Below are positions 1 through 7,004 of a DNA stretch of 12,891 bases, piece after piece; position 1 is the first letter of the stretch; the number at the start of each line of letters is the position of its first letter. A program made the translations under genes and the position numbers. Location of the stretch: positions 1 to 12,891 of the forward strand of contig NZ_CALJAH010000294.1 in assembly GCF_938028185.1 (NCBI RefSeq), in the 5' to 3' direction. The DNA comes from an uncultured Cardiobacterium sp. (GTDB lineage: Bacteria; Pseudomonadota; Gammaproteobacteria; Cardiobacteriales; Cardiobacteriaceae). The notes beneath the pieces are model-generated. The model was not told the DNA's origin, ran no database searches, and saw only the letters and a program-made list of their open reading frames with translations.

Positions 1-470
1 TTTTCTATATCAACTACGGATTTGTTTGAGGCAGCATACATTTTAGGACACCACCGCTTCGGGTAGGGCGGTTGCAGATTGATGCTGGCAGGGACGTCGA
101 GTGTGGCGAGTTTGTTGTTTGTGCTGTCGGGGTGGTATTGCCACTGGCTGATTTCGGCGGGAACGCTGATGCTGTACAGGTATTCGCGGTAAATCACGGT
201 GCCGAGCGGGTAGAGCACGGCGACGCCCGCACCGGGCAGGATGGCGAGCCATGCCAGGCACGTTTTCCGGCTAAACAGCGGATGCTTGTAGCCGCGCGCC
301 CACAGGTTGATATAGCCGCCGAGCAGCACGGGAAAGCCGAGTGCTACCCACATGGGAATGCCGGCAAAGAGCAGCAGGATGGCGCCAAAAAATCCGCCCG
401 CCAGCAAGGCGAGCAGGCCGAGAATGAAAAAGAAGGCGTACCAGCCGCTGCGGTTGATGGTTGGGATCAT
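1..470 (-). CDS. Hypothetical membrane protein, 3' end cut by window edge
   Basis: The frame is open from an ATG at 470 to the left edge without a stop, giving at least 156 residues. The start is supported by GGAG seven bases upstream (minus strand). The N-terminal half is strongly hydrophobic: roughly three membrane segments at residues 12-34, 36-55 and 72-90, with Arg/Lys-rich short loops between the second and third (WARGYKHPLFSRK). The remainder, from about residue 95, is polar with Trp, Pro and Asn and is probably extracytoplasmic. I do not recognise the family. It is divergent from the EamA permease, with a 136-base shared upstream region in which I see no convincing promoter. That it is a real gene rests on the ribosome binding site and coherent hydrophobic pattern; its function is unknown. 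Confidence 0.65.
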   Translation of the reverse strand, partial: MIPTINRSGWYAFFFILGLLALLAGGFFGAILLLFAGIPMWVALGFPVLLGGYINLWARGYKHPLFSRKTCLAWLAILPGAGVAVLYPLGTVIYREYLYSISVPAEISQWQYHPDSTNNKLATLDVPASINLQPPYPKRWCPKMYAASNKSVVDIE

Positions 471-606
471 GGGAGGGCTCCGGTTGGGGGAAAGGCGCAA
501 GGATACGGAAGGGTGGGGCTGTCTGCACGCGGTTTGCAAGAGGGTAGGCGGCAACGGGCGATGGCAAAAGGCGTATCATGCCCGCCCCCGTTGGTTGGAG
601 ACTGTT

Positions 607-1515
607 ATGAAATCGCACACCTGGCGCATTCACGCGCAACTGCTTGGCATGGCCGTTATCTGGGGCGCGGGCTGGACGTGGGGGCGCATCGTTGCCCAGG
701 CGATGCCGCCGCTGGTCGCTGCCACCCTGCGCTTTTTTATCACCGCCGCCGGGCTGGTTTGCTGGTTGCATTATGGTGGACGCCTGCACACGCTCGCTGC
801 GCTCAACCGCCGCCAGTGGGCGGGACTGACGCTGGCCGCCGCCTGCGGCGTCTGCGCTTTTGCCATCTTTTTCATGCTCGGCCTGCGCCATATTCACGCC
901 GGACGCGCTGCCGTCATTTTTTCTGTCAATCCGGCGCTGACCATGCTCGGCGCGGCGTGGCTGTTCGGCGAACGGCTCAACCGTCGCATTCTCTGCGGCA
1001 TGGCGCTGGCGGTCGGCGGCTCGCTCATCGTCGCCGCGCGCGGCAATCCGCTGTTGCTGTTTGCCACCATCGGCGCGGGTGAATGGCTCATTTTCGGCTG
1101 CGTCGCCTGCTGGGTCAGCTACTCGCTGCTCGGCAGGCGCGTGCTGGCAGGCATCAATGCGCTCACCGCCACCACGGCCACCGCCCTCATCGGCGGCGCG
1201 ATGCTCTTTGTCATCAGCCTCGCCAGCGAAGGCACGGCGGCATGGGCAAGCCTCGCACACGTCGCGCCCCCGGTCTGGGCAACGCTGCTGGCGCTCGCCC
1301 TCGGCGCCACCCTGCTTTGCTATCTCTGGTATTTCGAGGGTATCGCCGCCCTCGGCGCGGGCAATGCTGCCGCCTACATGACGCTTATTCCGTTCTTCGC
1401 CGTGCTGATTGCCGCCGGGTGGCTGGGCGAACCGCTGACCCTGTCGCTTGTCAGCGGCGGCGCGCTCACCATCGGCGGCATGGCGCTGATGCACAGCGGG
1501 CGGGGCAAGGCATAG
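607..1515 (+). CDS. EamA/DMT-family inner-membrane transporter
   Basis: This 302-residue protein has about ten hydrophobic segments in two tandem repeats, the usual size and layout of drug/metabolite transporter (RhaT/YdcZ-like) permeases. Each repeat ends with the family signature. In repeat 1 it is RAAVIFSVNPALTMLGAAWL followed by FGERLN (about 100-125); in repeat 2 it is NAAAYMTLIPFFAVLIAAGW followed by LGEPLT (about 253-278). The ATG at 607 is chosen over upstream in-frame starts because GGAG lies six bases before it and the upstream residues are not membrane-like. Members export amino acids, nucleosides or other small metabolites; the substrate cannot be read from sequence. It stands alone, 149 bases before yebC. 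That gap contains a possible TAGAAT -10 (1620-1625) with no good -35. Confidence 0.9.
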   Translation: MKSHTWRIHAQLLGMAVIWGAGWTWGRIVAQAMPPLVAATLRFFITAAGLVCWLHYGGRLHTLAALNRRQWAGLTLAAACGVCAFAIFFMLGLRHIHAGRAAVIFSVNPALTMLGAAWLFGERLNRRILCGMALAVGGSLIVAARGNPLLLFATIGAGEWLIFGCVACWVSYSLLGRRVLAGINALTATTATALIGGAMLFVISLASEGTAAWASLAHVAPPVWATLLALALGATLLCYLWYFEGIAALGAGNAAAYMTLIPFFAVLIAAGWLGEPLTLSLVSGGALTIGGMALMHSGRGKA

Positions 1516-1664
1516 TCTGTTATGCCCGGCTATACATACAGGATAGCGGGGAAGGTGTATGTAAATGGCGTTGCAAACCGTGGCAGGTGCGGTGGCTGGC
1601 ATTCGCGCGGGGTGCGTAATAGAATGCGCGCCTTTTCGTAATCCAATCAATTTAAGAGGAATTT

Positions 1665-2399
1665 ATGGCCGGTCACAGTAAATGGGCAAATATCAAACAC
1701 AAGAAAGCAAAGGAAGATGCCAAGCGCGGCAAGGTCTTCACCCGTCTCATCCGCGAGCTGACGATTGCCGCGCGCCACGGCGGTTCGGATGCGTCCAGCA
1801 ATCCGCGTTTGCGTCTCGCCATTGCCAAGGCGCAGGCGGAGAACATGACCAAGGACACGATGGAGCGTGCCATCAAGCGCGGTGCGGGCGAACTGGAAGG
1901 CGCGCAGATGGAGGAAATCCGCTATGAGGGCTACGGGCCGGGCGGGGTCGCGGTGATGGTCGATTGTTTGACCGACAACAAGAACCGCACCGTTGGCGAG
2001 GTACGCCATGCCTTCACCAAGGCGGGCGGCAATCTCGGCACGTCCGGCTCGGTCGCGTTTCAGTTCACCGAGCGCGGCGTGTTGTTCTTTGAAAAGGTCG
2101 CTGACGAGGACGCTTTCATGGAGGTCGCGCTGGAGGCGGGCGCTGCCGATTTGGAGATTGACGAGAACGGCGCCGAGGTGCTGACCGACCCTGCCGATTA
2201 TGCCGCCGTCTATGATGCGCTGGTCGCCGCCGGTTATACGCCGGACGAGAGCGAGGTGACGATGCGCGCCGACAATCTCTCGCCCGTCTCCGCCGATGAT
2301 GCCGACAAGGTGATGCGCCTGATTGAGCGGCTGGAGGAGCTGGACGACGTGCAGAGCGTCTATACCAACGCCGATTTCCCGGAAGATTTCGCGGGCTAA
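1665..2399 (+). CDS. yebC: YebC/TACO1-family protein
   Basis: The protein has 244 residues, the normal length. It opens with the family hallmark MAGHSKWANIKHKKAKEDAK and continues with KGKVFTRL-like and NPRLRLAIAKAQAENM segments; the central GYGPGGVAVMVDCLTDNKNR block (about residues 88-107) is also diagnostic. The family was long annotated as a DNA-binding transcriptional regulator (PmpR/YeeI). More recent work links it to translation, easing ribosome stalling on proline-rich runs, as for mitochondrial TACO1. AGAGGA lies six bases before the ATG. ruvC begins three bases after the stop, so the two are co-transcribed, as in many Gammaproteobacteria. I see nothing odd in it. Confidence 0.96.
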   Translation: MAGHSKWANIKHKKAKEDAKRGKVFTRLIRELTIAARHGGSDASSNPRLRLAIAKAQAENMTKDTMERAIKRGAGELEGAQMEEIRYEGYGPGGVAVMVDCLTDNKNRTVGEVRHAFTKAGGNLGTSGSVAFQFTERGVLFFEKVADEDAFMEVALEAGAADLEIDENGAEVLTDPADYAAVYDALVAAGYTPDESEVTMRADNLSPVSADDADKVMRLIERLEELDDVQSVYTNADFPEDFAG

Positions 2400-2402
2400 A
2401 TC

Positions 2403-2927
2403 ATGGCGTTGTCCCGCCGTGTGCTGGCGATTGACCCTGGCTCGCGCGTCACCGGCTACGGCATTATTGATGTTAGCGGGCAGGAGGTGCGCTACGTCGA
2501 TAGCGGCTGCATCCGCTTGGCCGACGAGGCGATGCCGCTGCGCCTGATGATGATTCATCAGGGCATCAGCGAGCTGATTCGCAGCTACCGCCCGCAGGAG
2601 TTCGCAATTGAGGCGATTTTCGTCCACAAAAACCCGGCGTCGGCGCTGAAACTGGGGCAGGCGCGCGGCGTCGCCATTTGCGCGGCGGTGCTGGCGCAGT
2701 TGCCCGTATCCGAATACGCGGCGAAAAGTATCAAGCAGGCGGTGGTCGGCAAGGGCGGCGCGGAGAAAACGCAGGTACAGCACATGGTGAAGATTTTGCT
2801 GAACCGCAGCGGCGTTATCCAGAGCGATGCTGCCGACGCGCTTGCCGTCGCCTTGACCCACGCGCACCATCTGCAAACGCAGCGGCGGCAACAACTGGCG
2901 GGACTGGCTACCGCCTGGGAGCAATGA
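2403..2927 (+). CDS. ruvC: Holliday junction resolvase RuvC
   Basis: The product is a 174-residue endonuclease that cuts Holliday junctions symmetrically after RuvAB branch migration. The RNase H-like fold is recognisable from LAIDPGSRVTGYG at the N-terminus, AIEAIFVHKNPASALKLGQA in the middle and SDAADALAVALTHAH near the C-terminus. The four catalytic acids fall at D11, E70, D142 and D145, matching D7, E66, D138 and D141 of the E. coli enzyme. The start is three bases after the yebC stop with only a weak Shine-Dalgarno sequence, so translational coupling is likely. Its usual partners ruvA and ruvB lie about 1.2 kb downstream, separated by an AT-rich insert with minus-strand genes. Confidence 0.97.
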   Translation: MALSRRVLAIDPGSRVTGYGIIDVSGQEVRYVDSGCIRLADEAMPLRLMMIHQGISELIRSYRPQEFAIEAIFVHKNPASALKLGQARGVAICAAVLAQLPVSEYAAKSIKQAVVGKGGAEKTQVQHMVKILLNRSGVIQSDAADALAVALTHAHHLQTQRRQQLAGLATAWEQ

Positions 2928-3002
2928 CGGTTATATGACGGTCTTTAGAGAAAAATCGTCACCTTCAACTCATGCTCACACCTGCAAATCGTAATTTCGA
3001 GC

Positions 3003-3034
3003 AAAATAAAACCCCTCTCTTTGCAGGAGAGGGG
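3003..3034 (-). terminator. Rho-independent terminator of the small membrane-protein operon
   Basis: A perfect 8-bp stem CCCCTCTC/GAGAGGGG (3012-3019 with 3027-3034) has a 7-base loop. Read on the minus strand it is followed at once by TTTTATTTT (3011 down to 3003), a canonical intrinsic terminator. It lies about 45 bases after the stop of the 3078-3329 gene. On the plus strand no T-run follows, so it would not efficiently stop ruvC transcripts. Confidence 0.75.
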
Positions 3035-3077
3035 CTAATAGAGAATAATGTTAAAACGGGTATCCAAGAATCAGATT

Positions 3078-3329
3078 TTATAATGCCCAGGGACTTTTTC
3101 CTAGTGAAGGATGTGGCTCGCCATGGCTTTTGTAATATATTTTGTTAATCCATACCCTCAAAGCGAAAAACAGCCCTGCAAAGAAAACAAAAATAATCAA
3201 TTGCATAACAGCAAATGCCATTGCTTCAGGATTTCCCATGTTTAATAAATTTGACAACATTGGGAGAAATACAAGTGCGGCAATAAGACCACAAAATAAC
3301 CGGACCAAACGTAAAAAAGAAATAAACAT
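3078..3329 (-). CDS. Small two-helix membrane protein, unknown
   Basis: The gene encodes 83 residues. Two hydrophobic segments (about 6-28 and 39-60) are separated by a short NMGNPEA loop and followed by a basic, likely cytoplasmic tail (WINKIYYKSHGEPHPSLGK). The ATG at 3329 has AGGAG six bases upstream. It starts two bases after the stop of the gene at 3332-3583, so the two form an operon. The coding sequence is markedly richer in A and T than the flanking ruv genes, suggesting acquisition from elsewhere. I do not recognise the family. Its size and topology would fit a holin-like or toxin-like peptide, an accessory subunit or an immunity protein, but nothing in the sequence decides among these. 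Confidence 0.6.
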   Translation of the reverse strand: MFISFLRLVRLFCGLIAALVFLPMLSNLLNMGNPEAMAFAVMQLIIFVFFAGLFFALRVWINKIYYKSHGEPHPSLGKSPWAL

Positions 3330-3331
3330 TT

Positions 3332-3583
3332 TTAACTCCTATTTTCTGTAAATAAAGAAAGAACCAACATCAGGATTACTGATGGCAATGGTGCGATAAA
3401 GGCTTGGGCAAGCCCACCAACCACACCCCAGGCGAAGAACCAAATGACGCCTTTGGTGAAGCTGCTTACATCCAGCCATTGCCATAACAGCCAACCTGAC
3501 AGTCCCCATGTGACAATAGTTGAAATTATGGTGACAACAACCAAAAATGCAGTAAATTTTTCTTCTTGATTTTCAATGGACAA
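3332..3583 (-). CDS. Small two/three-helix membrane protein, unknown (TTG start)
   Basis: The gene encodes 83 residues from a TTG at 3583. No ATG exists in frame between the preceding stop and the first helix; an ATT two codons upstream is another possibility. Hydrophobic segments lie at about 10-35 (FLVVVTIISTIVTWGLSGWL), 43-63 and 64-80, separated by short polar links. The N-terminus is acidic and polar (SIENQEEKF). It is the first gene of a two-gene minus-strand operon reading away from the XRE regulator. The 132-base divergent region between them holds three operator-like repeats, so the regulator may control this operon. The function is not recognised. The start has only a poor ribosome binding site (AAGAAG about 13 bases upstream). 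Confidence 0.55.
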   Translation of the reverse strand: MSIENQEEKFTAFLVVVTIISTIVTWGLSGWLLWQWLDVSSFTKGVIWFFAWGVVGGLAQAFIAPLPSVILMLVLSLFTENRS

Positions 3584-3648
3584 CTTAATGCTTCTTGTCT
3601 TAACAGTATGATTTGATTATTATTGTAACGTACCAATTTATATTTTCT

Positions 3649-3707
3649 ACCAACTGCCAGTAGTAATGTTGCACCACTCGCAGTAAGTTTTAACCACTAT
3701 CAGTAGG
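3649..3707 (+). promoter_or_regulatory. Three operator-like repeats ACT-N3-AGT before the XRE gene
   Basis: Three short dyads share the form ACC(A)ACT-N3-AGTA: ACTGCCAGT (3653-3661), ACTCGCAGT (3676-3684) and ACTATCAGT (3696-3704). Their centres are 23 and 20 bases apart, close to two helical turns, so bound dimers would sit on one DNA face. The third overlaps the weak Shine-Dalgarno sequence (TAGG, 3704-3707) of the XRE start at 3716. A TATATT -10-like box lies just upstream (3639-3644). The arrangement suggests autorepression by the XRE protein, and possibly control of the divergent operon. That is inference from position and repetition. Confidence 0.5.
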
Positions 3708-3715
3708 TTTTTATT

Positions 3716-4111
3716 ATGATTGCTTTTGATGTTATTCGGGAACTGCGAGAAGAACGGCATTGGTCCCAGGAAGAAATGGCGGAACGGTTAGGAATGTCGA
3801 AAAATGGTTATGCTAAAATTGAACGTGGAGAAAGCAATCCAAACATAGAGCGTTTGCATCAGATTGCCCAAACGCTTGGTGTTGATATGATTGAACTTCT
3901 GCGTACAAACGATAAGAATGTGGTTGTGCAAACACAGAACCATAACGCCAACTATCATTACAATCATTATGCAAATAATGAATTGTTGCAAGCTGAAATT
4001 GAACGTATGAATTTGATTATTGCACATCAAAAAGAAATTATTGAGCAAAAAGACGAACAAATTCATATGCTCAAAAGCATAATAAAAAAACATGATCCAT
4101 CCGCCATATAA
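3716..4111 (+). CDS. XRE-family HTH regulator with C-terminal coiled coil
   Basis: The protein has 131 residues. Positions 5-62 form a Cro/C1-type helix-turn-helix: IRELREERHWSQEEMAERLG is helices 1-2, MSKNGYAKIERGES is the recognition helix region, and NPNIERLHQIAQTLGVDMIE is the rest. An unusual Asn/His/Tyr-rich linker follows (about 73-88, QNHNANYHYNHYANN), then a heptad-patterned coiled coil (about 89-126, LLQAEIERMNLIIAHQKEII and onward) likely for dimer or tetramer formation. Similar XRE proteins with a coiled-coil tail occur, as I recall, in Neisseriaceae and Pasteurellaceae. The gene is AT-rich relative to its neighbours. It ends 39 bases before ruvA with no terminator between, so its promoter may also feed ruvAB. 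Confidence 0.85.
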   Translation: MIAFDVIRELREERHWSQEEMAERLGMSKNGYAKIERGESNPNIERLHQIAQTLGVDMIELLRTNDKNVVVQTQNHNANYHYNHYANNELLQAEIERMNLIIAHQKEIIEQKDEQIHMLKSIIKKHDPSAI

Positions 4112-4150
4112 GGTACTGGCGAGAATTTTTCAAACAAATACGGGGTTGGG

Positions 4151-4744
4151 ATGATTGCTTACCTGCGCGGTACGGTACTGGTCAAACAGGCCGGGCAACT
4201 GATTCTTGAAACCGGCGGTGTCGGCTACGAACTCGCTGTGCCGCTGGCCGTACTGGAGCGGGTGCATGAGGGGCAGGAAGCGGCGCTGTTTGTGCATCAT
4301 GCGGTGCGCGACGACGGCCATTTTCTCTATGGTTTTCTCACGCTGGAGCAGCGCGGCTGGTTCCGCGAACTCATCCGTGTCAGCGGTATCGGCCCGAAAA
4401 TCGCCCTGCTCATTCTCTCCGGTTTCGACGGGGAAATGCTGGCGCAAATCGTGCGTGCGCAGGACAGCGCCGCGCTGGTGAAATTGCCCGGTGTCGGCAA
4501 AAAAACCGCCGAACGGCTGTTGGTGGAGCTGAACGACCGCGTTGGCAGGCTACCCACGGCGGGTGGGGCAGGGCAGGGCAGTATTCTGCGTCCGGCCTCG
4601 GCGCGGCTCGATGCCGAAGAAGCGCTCATTGCACTTGGCTACAAACCGGCGGAAGCGGCGCAACTGATTGAGCGTGTCGGCGATGACGACGCCGACACCG
4701 ACACCCTTATCCGCCGCGCGCTGCAACTCAAATTCAAGACATGA
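4151..4744 (+). CDS. ruvA: Holliday junction branch-migration subunit RuvA
   Basis: The 197-residue DNA-binding subunit forms tetramers on Holliday junctions and recruits the RuvB motor. The N-terminal OB-fold begins MIAYLRGTVL and includes GGVGYELAVP. The acidic-pin region is represented by VRDD (52-55). Two helix-hairpin-helix motifs follow, VSGIGPKIALLILS (77-90) and LPGVGKKTAERLLVEL (112-127). After a Gly/Ala-rich linker (about 134-148) the C-terminal RuvB-binding domain runs from about 152 (DAEEALIALGYKPAEAAQLI). The stop overlaps the ruvB start (ATGA at 4741-4744), giving translational coupling. A G-rich stretch just before the ATG is the only candidate ribosome binding site. Confidence 0.97.
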   Translation: MIAYLRGTVLVKQAGQLILETGGVGYELAVPLAVLERVHEGQEAALFVHHAVRDDGHFLYGFLTLEQRGWFRELIRVSGIGPKIALLILSGFDGEMLAQIVRAQDSAALVKLPGVGKKTAERLLVELNDRVGRLPTAGGAGQGSILRPASARLDAEEALIALGYKPAEAAQLIERVGDDDADTDTLIRRALQLKFKT

Positions 4745-5751
4745 TCGAATCCGACCGCCTCATTCACGGCAACAGCCTCGGCAACGACGAACAGGCCGTT
4801 GAGCGCGCCGTGCGCCCGAAACGCCTCGCCGACTACATCGGGCAAAGCGCGCTGAAAGCGCAGATGGAAATTTTCATCAAAGCGGCACTGTCCCGCAAGG
4901 AAGCGCTCGACCACGTTTTGCTCTTTGGCCCGCCGGGGCTGGGCAAAACGACGATGGCGAATATCATCGCCGCCGAACTGGGGGTGAATCTGCGCCAGAC
5001 TTCCGGCCCCATCCTCGACAAGGGCGGCGATTTGGCGGCGATGCTGACCAATCTGGAAGCGCATGACGTCCTCTTTATCGATGAAATCCACCGCCTCTCG
5101 CCCGCCGTGGAAGAAGTGCTGTACTCGGCGATGGAAGACTACCGCATCGACATCATGATTGGCGAAGGCCCGGCGGCGCGCTCCATTATCCTCCCCATCA
5201 AACCGTTCACCCTCGTCGGCGCCACCACCCGCAGCGGTCTTTTGAGTGCGCCATTGCGCGACCGCTTCGGCATCAGCCAGCATTTGCAGTTCTACAGCGA
5301 AAGCGAACTGACCGCCGTCGTCCTGCGTGCGGGCGAACTGCTTGGCGTGAAGATGGAACGCGACGGCGCGGTGGAAATCGGCAAACGTGCGCGTGGCACA
5401 CCGCGCATCGCCAACCGCCTCTTGCGCCGCGTGCGCGATTATGCCGACGTGCGCGGCGGCGGCATCATTACCCGCGCCATCGCCGATGAAGCGCTGGAGC
5501 TGCTCGCCATCGACCACTGCGGCTTCGACAACCTCGACCGCCGCCTGCTCACCATCATCATCGACCATTTCGGCGGTGGCCCGGTCGGCCTCGACACCCT
5601 CGCCGCCAGCATCGGCGAAGAACGCGGCACCCTGGAAGATGTGGTCGAACCCTACCTCATCCAGCAGGGCTACCTGCAACGCACCCCACGCGGCCGCGTC
5701 GCCAGCGCCCGCGCCTATGCGCATCTCGGCCTGGAAATGCCCAAACCGTAA
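4741..5751 (+). CDS. ruvB: Holliday junction helicase motor RuvB
   Basis: The 336-residue AAA+ ATPase drives branch migration as hexameric rings bound to RuvA. Walker A is GPPGLGKT (63-70), Walker B LFIDEIH (111-117) and sensor 1 GATTR (160-164). The arginine-finger segment is LRDRFG (172-177), and sensor 2 lies in RGTPRIANRLLRRVRD (218-233). The C-terminal winged-helix domain contains GFDNLDRRLL and GGGPVGLDTLA, and the protein ends in the usual QRTPRGR segment plus a short tail. All motifs are intact and the length is typical. It overlaps ruvA by four bases and is followed after 63 bases by tolQ on the same strand. Confidence 0.98.
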   Translation: MIESDRLIHGNSLGNDEQAVERAVRPKRLADYIGQSALKAQMEIFIKAALSRKEALDHVLLFGPPGLGKTTMANIIAAELGVNLRQTSGPILDKGGDLAAMLTNLEAHDVLFIDEIHRLSPAVEEVLYSAMEDYRIDIMIGEGPAARSIILPIKPFTLVGATTRSGLLSAPLRDRFGISQHLQFYSESELTAVVLRAGELLGVKMERDGAVEIGKRARGTPRIANRLLRRVRDYADVRGGGIITRAIADEALELLAIDHCGFDNLDRRLLTIIIDHFGGGPVGLDTLAASIGEERGTLEDVVEPYLIQQGYLQRTPRGRVASARAYAHLGLEMPKP

Positions 5752-5814
5752 CCTTGCCCGGACGCGCCAACGTTACACTACCGCAACCCCGCAAACCCCA
5801 ACAGGAGAACCCCC

Positions 5815-6549
5815 TTGCACCCGACCGCAGAAACCGGCCTGTCCGTCTCCCGCCTCATCGGTGATGCCAGCATCCCGGTCAAATTCATCATGCTCATCCT
5901 CTTCATGATGTTCCTCACCACCCTGTTCATCACCGGCAAAAAATACGTCCAGTTCCTGCGCCTGCGCCAGAAAATCAAACAATTCGACAAAACCTTCTGG
6001 TCAGGCAGCGACCTCGAAATCCTCTACGCCGGCTACGAAAAACGAAACCCCGAAAGCATCGAGCGCGTCTTCACCGACGGCTTCCGCGAGTTTATGCAAT
6101 TCCACGGTAACAGCCTCGACAACCCCGACGTCATCGTCCACAACTGCCGCCGCGCCATGACCGCTGCGCTCAACCGCGAAAGCTCGCGTCAGGAACGCGG
6201 CCTGAACCTGCTCGCCACCATCGGCTCATCCGCGCCCTACATCGGCCTGCTCGGCACCGTGTACGGCATCATGAACTCCTTCATCGCCATCGGCGGCGCA
6301 CAAAGCGCCAGCATCTCCAGCGTCGCCCCCGGTATCGCCGAAGCCCTGATTGCCACAGCCATCGGCCTGCTCGCCGCCATCCCCTCCGTCCTCTCCTACA
6401 ACTACTTCGTCACCCGCTCCGAAAGCCTCGTCGTCGAATACGACGCCTTCATCGAAGAATTCTCCAACCTCCTGCAACGCCAAATCATCATCGCGCGCGA
6501 CTACCAGCGCCGCCAACAACAACAGGCACAACCGAGAAAACCCGCATGA
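5815..6549 (+). CDS. tolQ: Tol-Pal proton-channel subunit TolQ (TTG start)
   Basis: The 244-residue inner-membrane protein is of the TolQ/ExbB/MotA type. With TolR it forms a proton-driven motor that energises TolA during outer-membrane constriction at division. Membrane segments lie at about 20-42, 134-160 and 171-197. The channel-lining threonines appear as T148 in GLLGTVYGIM and T181 in EALIATAIGLL. The start is a TTG at 5815 with AGGAG at 5803-5807, seven bases upstream; the next ATG codons lie inside helix 1. A TACACT (5774-5779) could be a -10 box but its -35 spacing is poor. ybgC, which usually precedes tolQ, is absent; ruvB is the upstream neighbour. The stop overlaps the tolR ATG (ATGA). 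Confidence 0.96.
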   Translation: MHPTAETGLSVSRLIGDASIPVKFIMLILFMMFLTTLFITGKKYVQFLRLRQKIKQFDKTFWSGSDLEILYAGYEKRNPESIERVFTDGFREFMQFHGNSLDNPDVIVHNCRRAMTAALNRESSRQERGLNLLATIGSSAPYIGLLGTVYGIMNSFIAIGGAQSASISSVAPGIAEALIATAIGLLAAIPSVLSYNYFVTRSESLVVEYDAFIEEFSNLLQRQIIIARDYQRRQQQQAQPRKPA

Positions 6550-7004
6550 TCCGACGTCGCCGCCACAAAGCCAAAGCCGAAATGAACGTCGTGCCCTACA
6601 TCGACGTCATGCTCGTGCTGCTCGTCATCTTCATGATCGCCGCGCCGCTCATCCACCAGCAATCCATCGAAATCGACCTGCCCGACAGCACCGCCGACGT
6701 CATCGAAATGCCCGAAGACGCGGGCAACGACCTCATGCCGCTCGTCCTCACCGTTGACGCGCAGGGCAACTACTACTTCAACCGGGGCGACAGCACCCGC
6801 CCGCTGCAACCCGAAGAAATCGTTGACATCGTCAACCAGGAAATGACCGCGCACCCTGACCTGCCCGTCCTTGTCCAGGGCGACGCCAACGCCAACTACA
6901 ACAAAGTCATCGACGGCATCGTCTTCCTGCAACAGGCGGGTGCGCCGAAAGTCGGCCTCGTCACCGAACAACCCCCGGAAAGCGCGGCGGAGACCACGCA
7001 GTGA
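6546..7004 (+). CDS. tolR: Tol-Pal motor subunit TolR
   Basis: The 152-residue ExbD/TolR family protein has a short basic cytoplasmic N-terminus (MIRRRRHKAKAEMNVVPYID), one membrane helix (about 19-36) and a periplasmic domain. The proton-carrying aspartate is D20 in VPYIDVMLVLLVIFM, matching D23 of E. coli TolR. The periplasmic part has the expected IEIDLPDS and VLVQGDANANYNKVIDGIVF segments and a C-terminal GAPKVGLVTE. The tail after this (QPPESAAETTQ) is polar and probably disordered. It overlaps tolQ by four bases and tolA by four bases (GTGA at 7001-7004), so the three motor genes are translationally coupled. Confidence 0.96.
   Translation: MIRRRRHKAKAEMNVVPYIDVMLVLLVIFMIAAPLIHQQSIEIDLPDSTADVIEMPEDAGNDLMPLVLTVDAQGNYYFNRGDSTRPLQPEEIVDIVNQEMTAHPDLPVLVQGDANANYNKVIDGIVFLQQAGAPKVGLVTEQPPESAAETTQ

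Noticed and set aside
271..1650. Long minus-strand open frame (459 codons) opposite the EamA gene
   Set aside because: Low-complexity, Arg/Ala/Gln-rich product without recognisable motifs, antisense to a clear membrane transporter; it arises from the high GC content.
1647..2924. Long minus-strand frame opposite yebC and ruvC
   Set aside because: Antisense to two well-recognised genes with intact motifs; the product has no coherent domain.
2924..2942. Direct repeat ATGACGGT at 2924-2931 and 2935-2942 across the ruvC stop
   Set aside because: Only eight bases and no matching copy seen at the other edge of the insert, so it cannot be taken as a target-site duplication.
3273..3281. AAGTGCGGC, resembling the Haemophilus uptake signal AAGTGCGGT
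   Set aside because: One mismatch in the last base and only one occurrence noticed; no evidence of an uptake-sequence family here.
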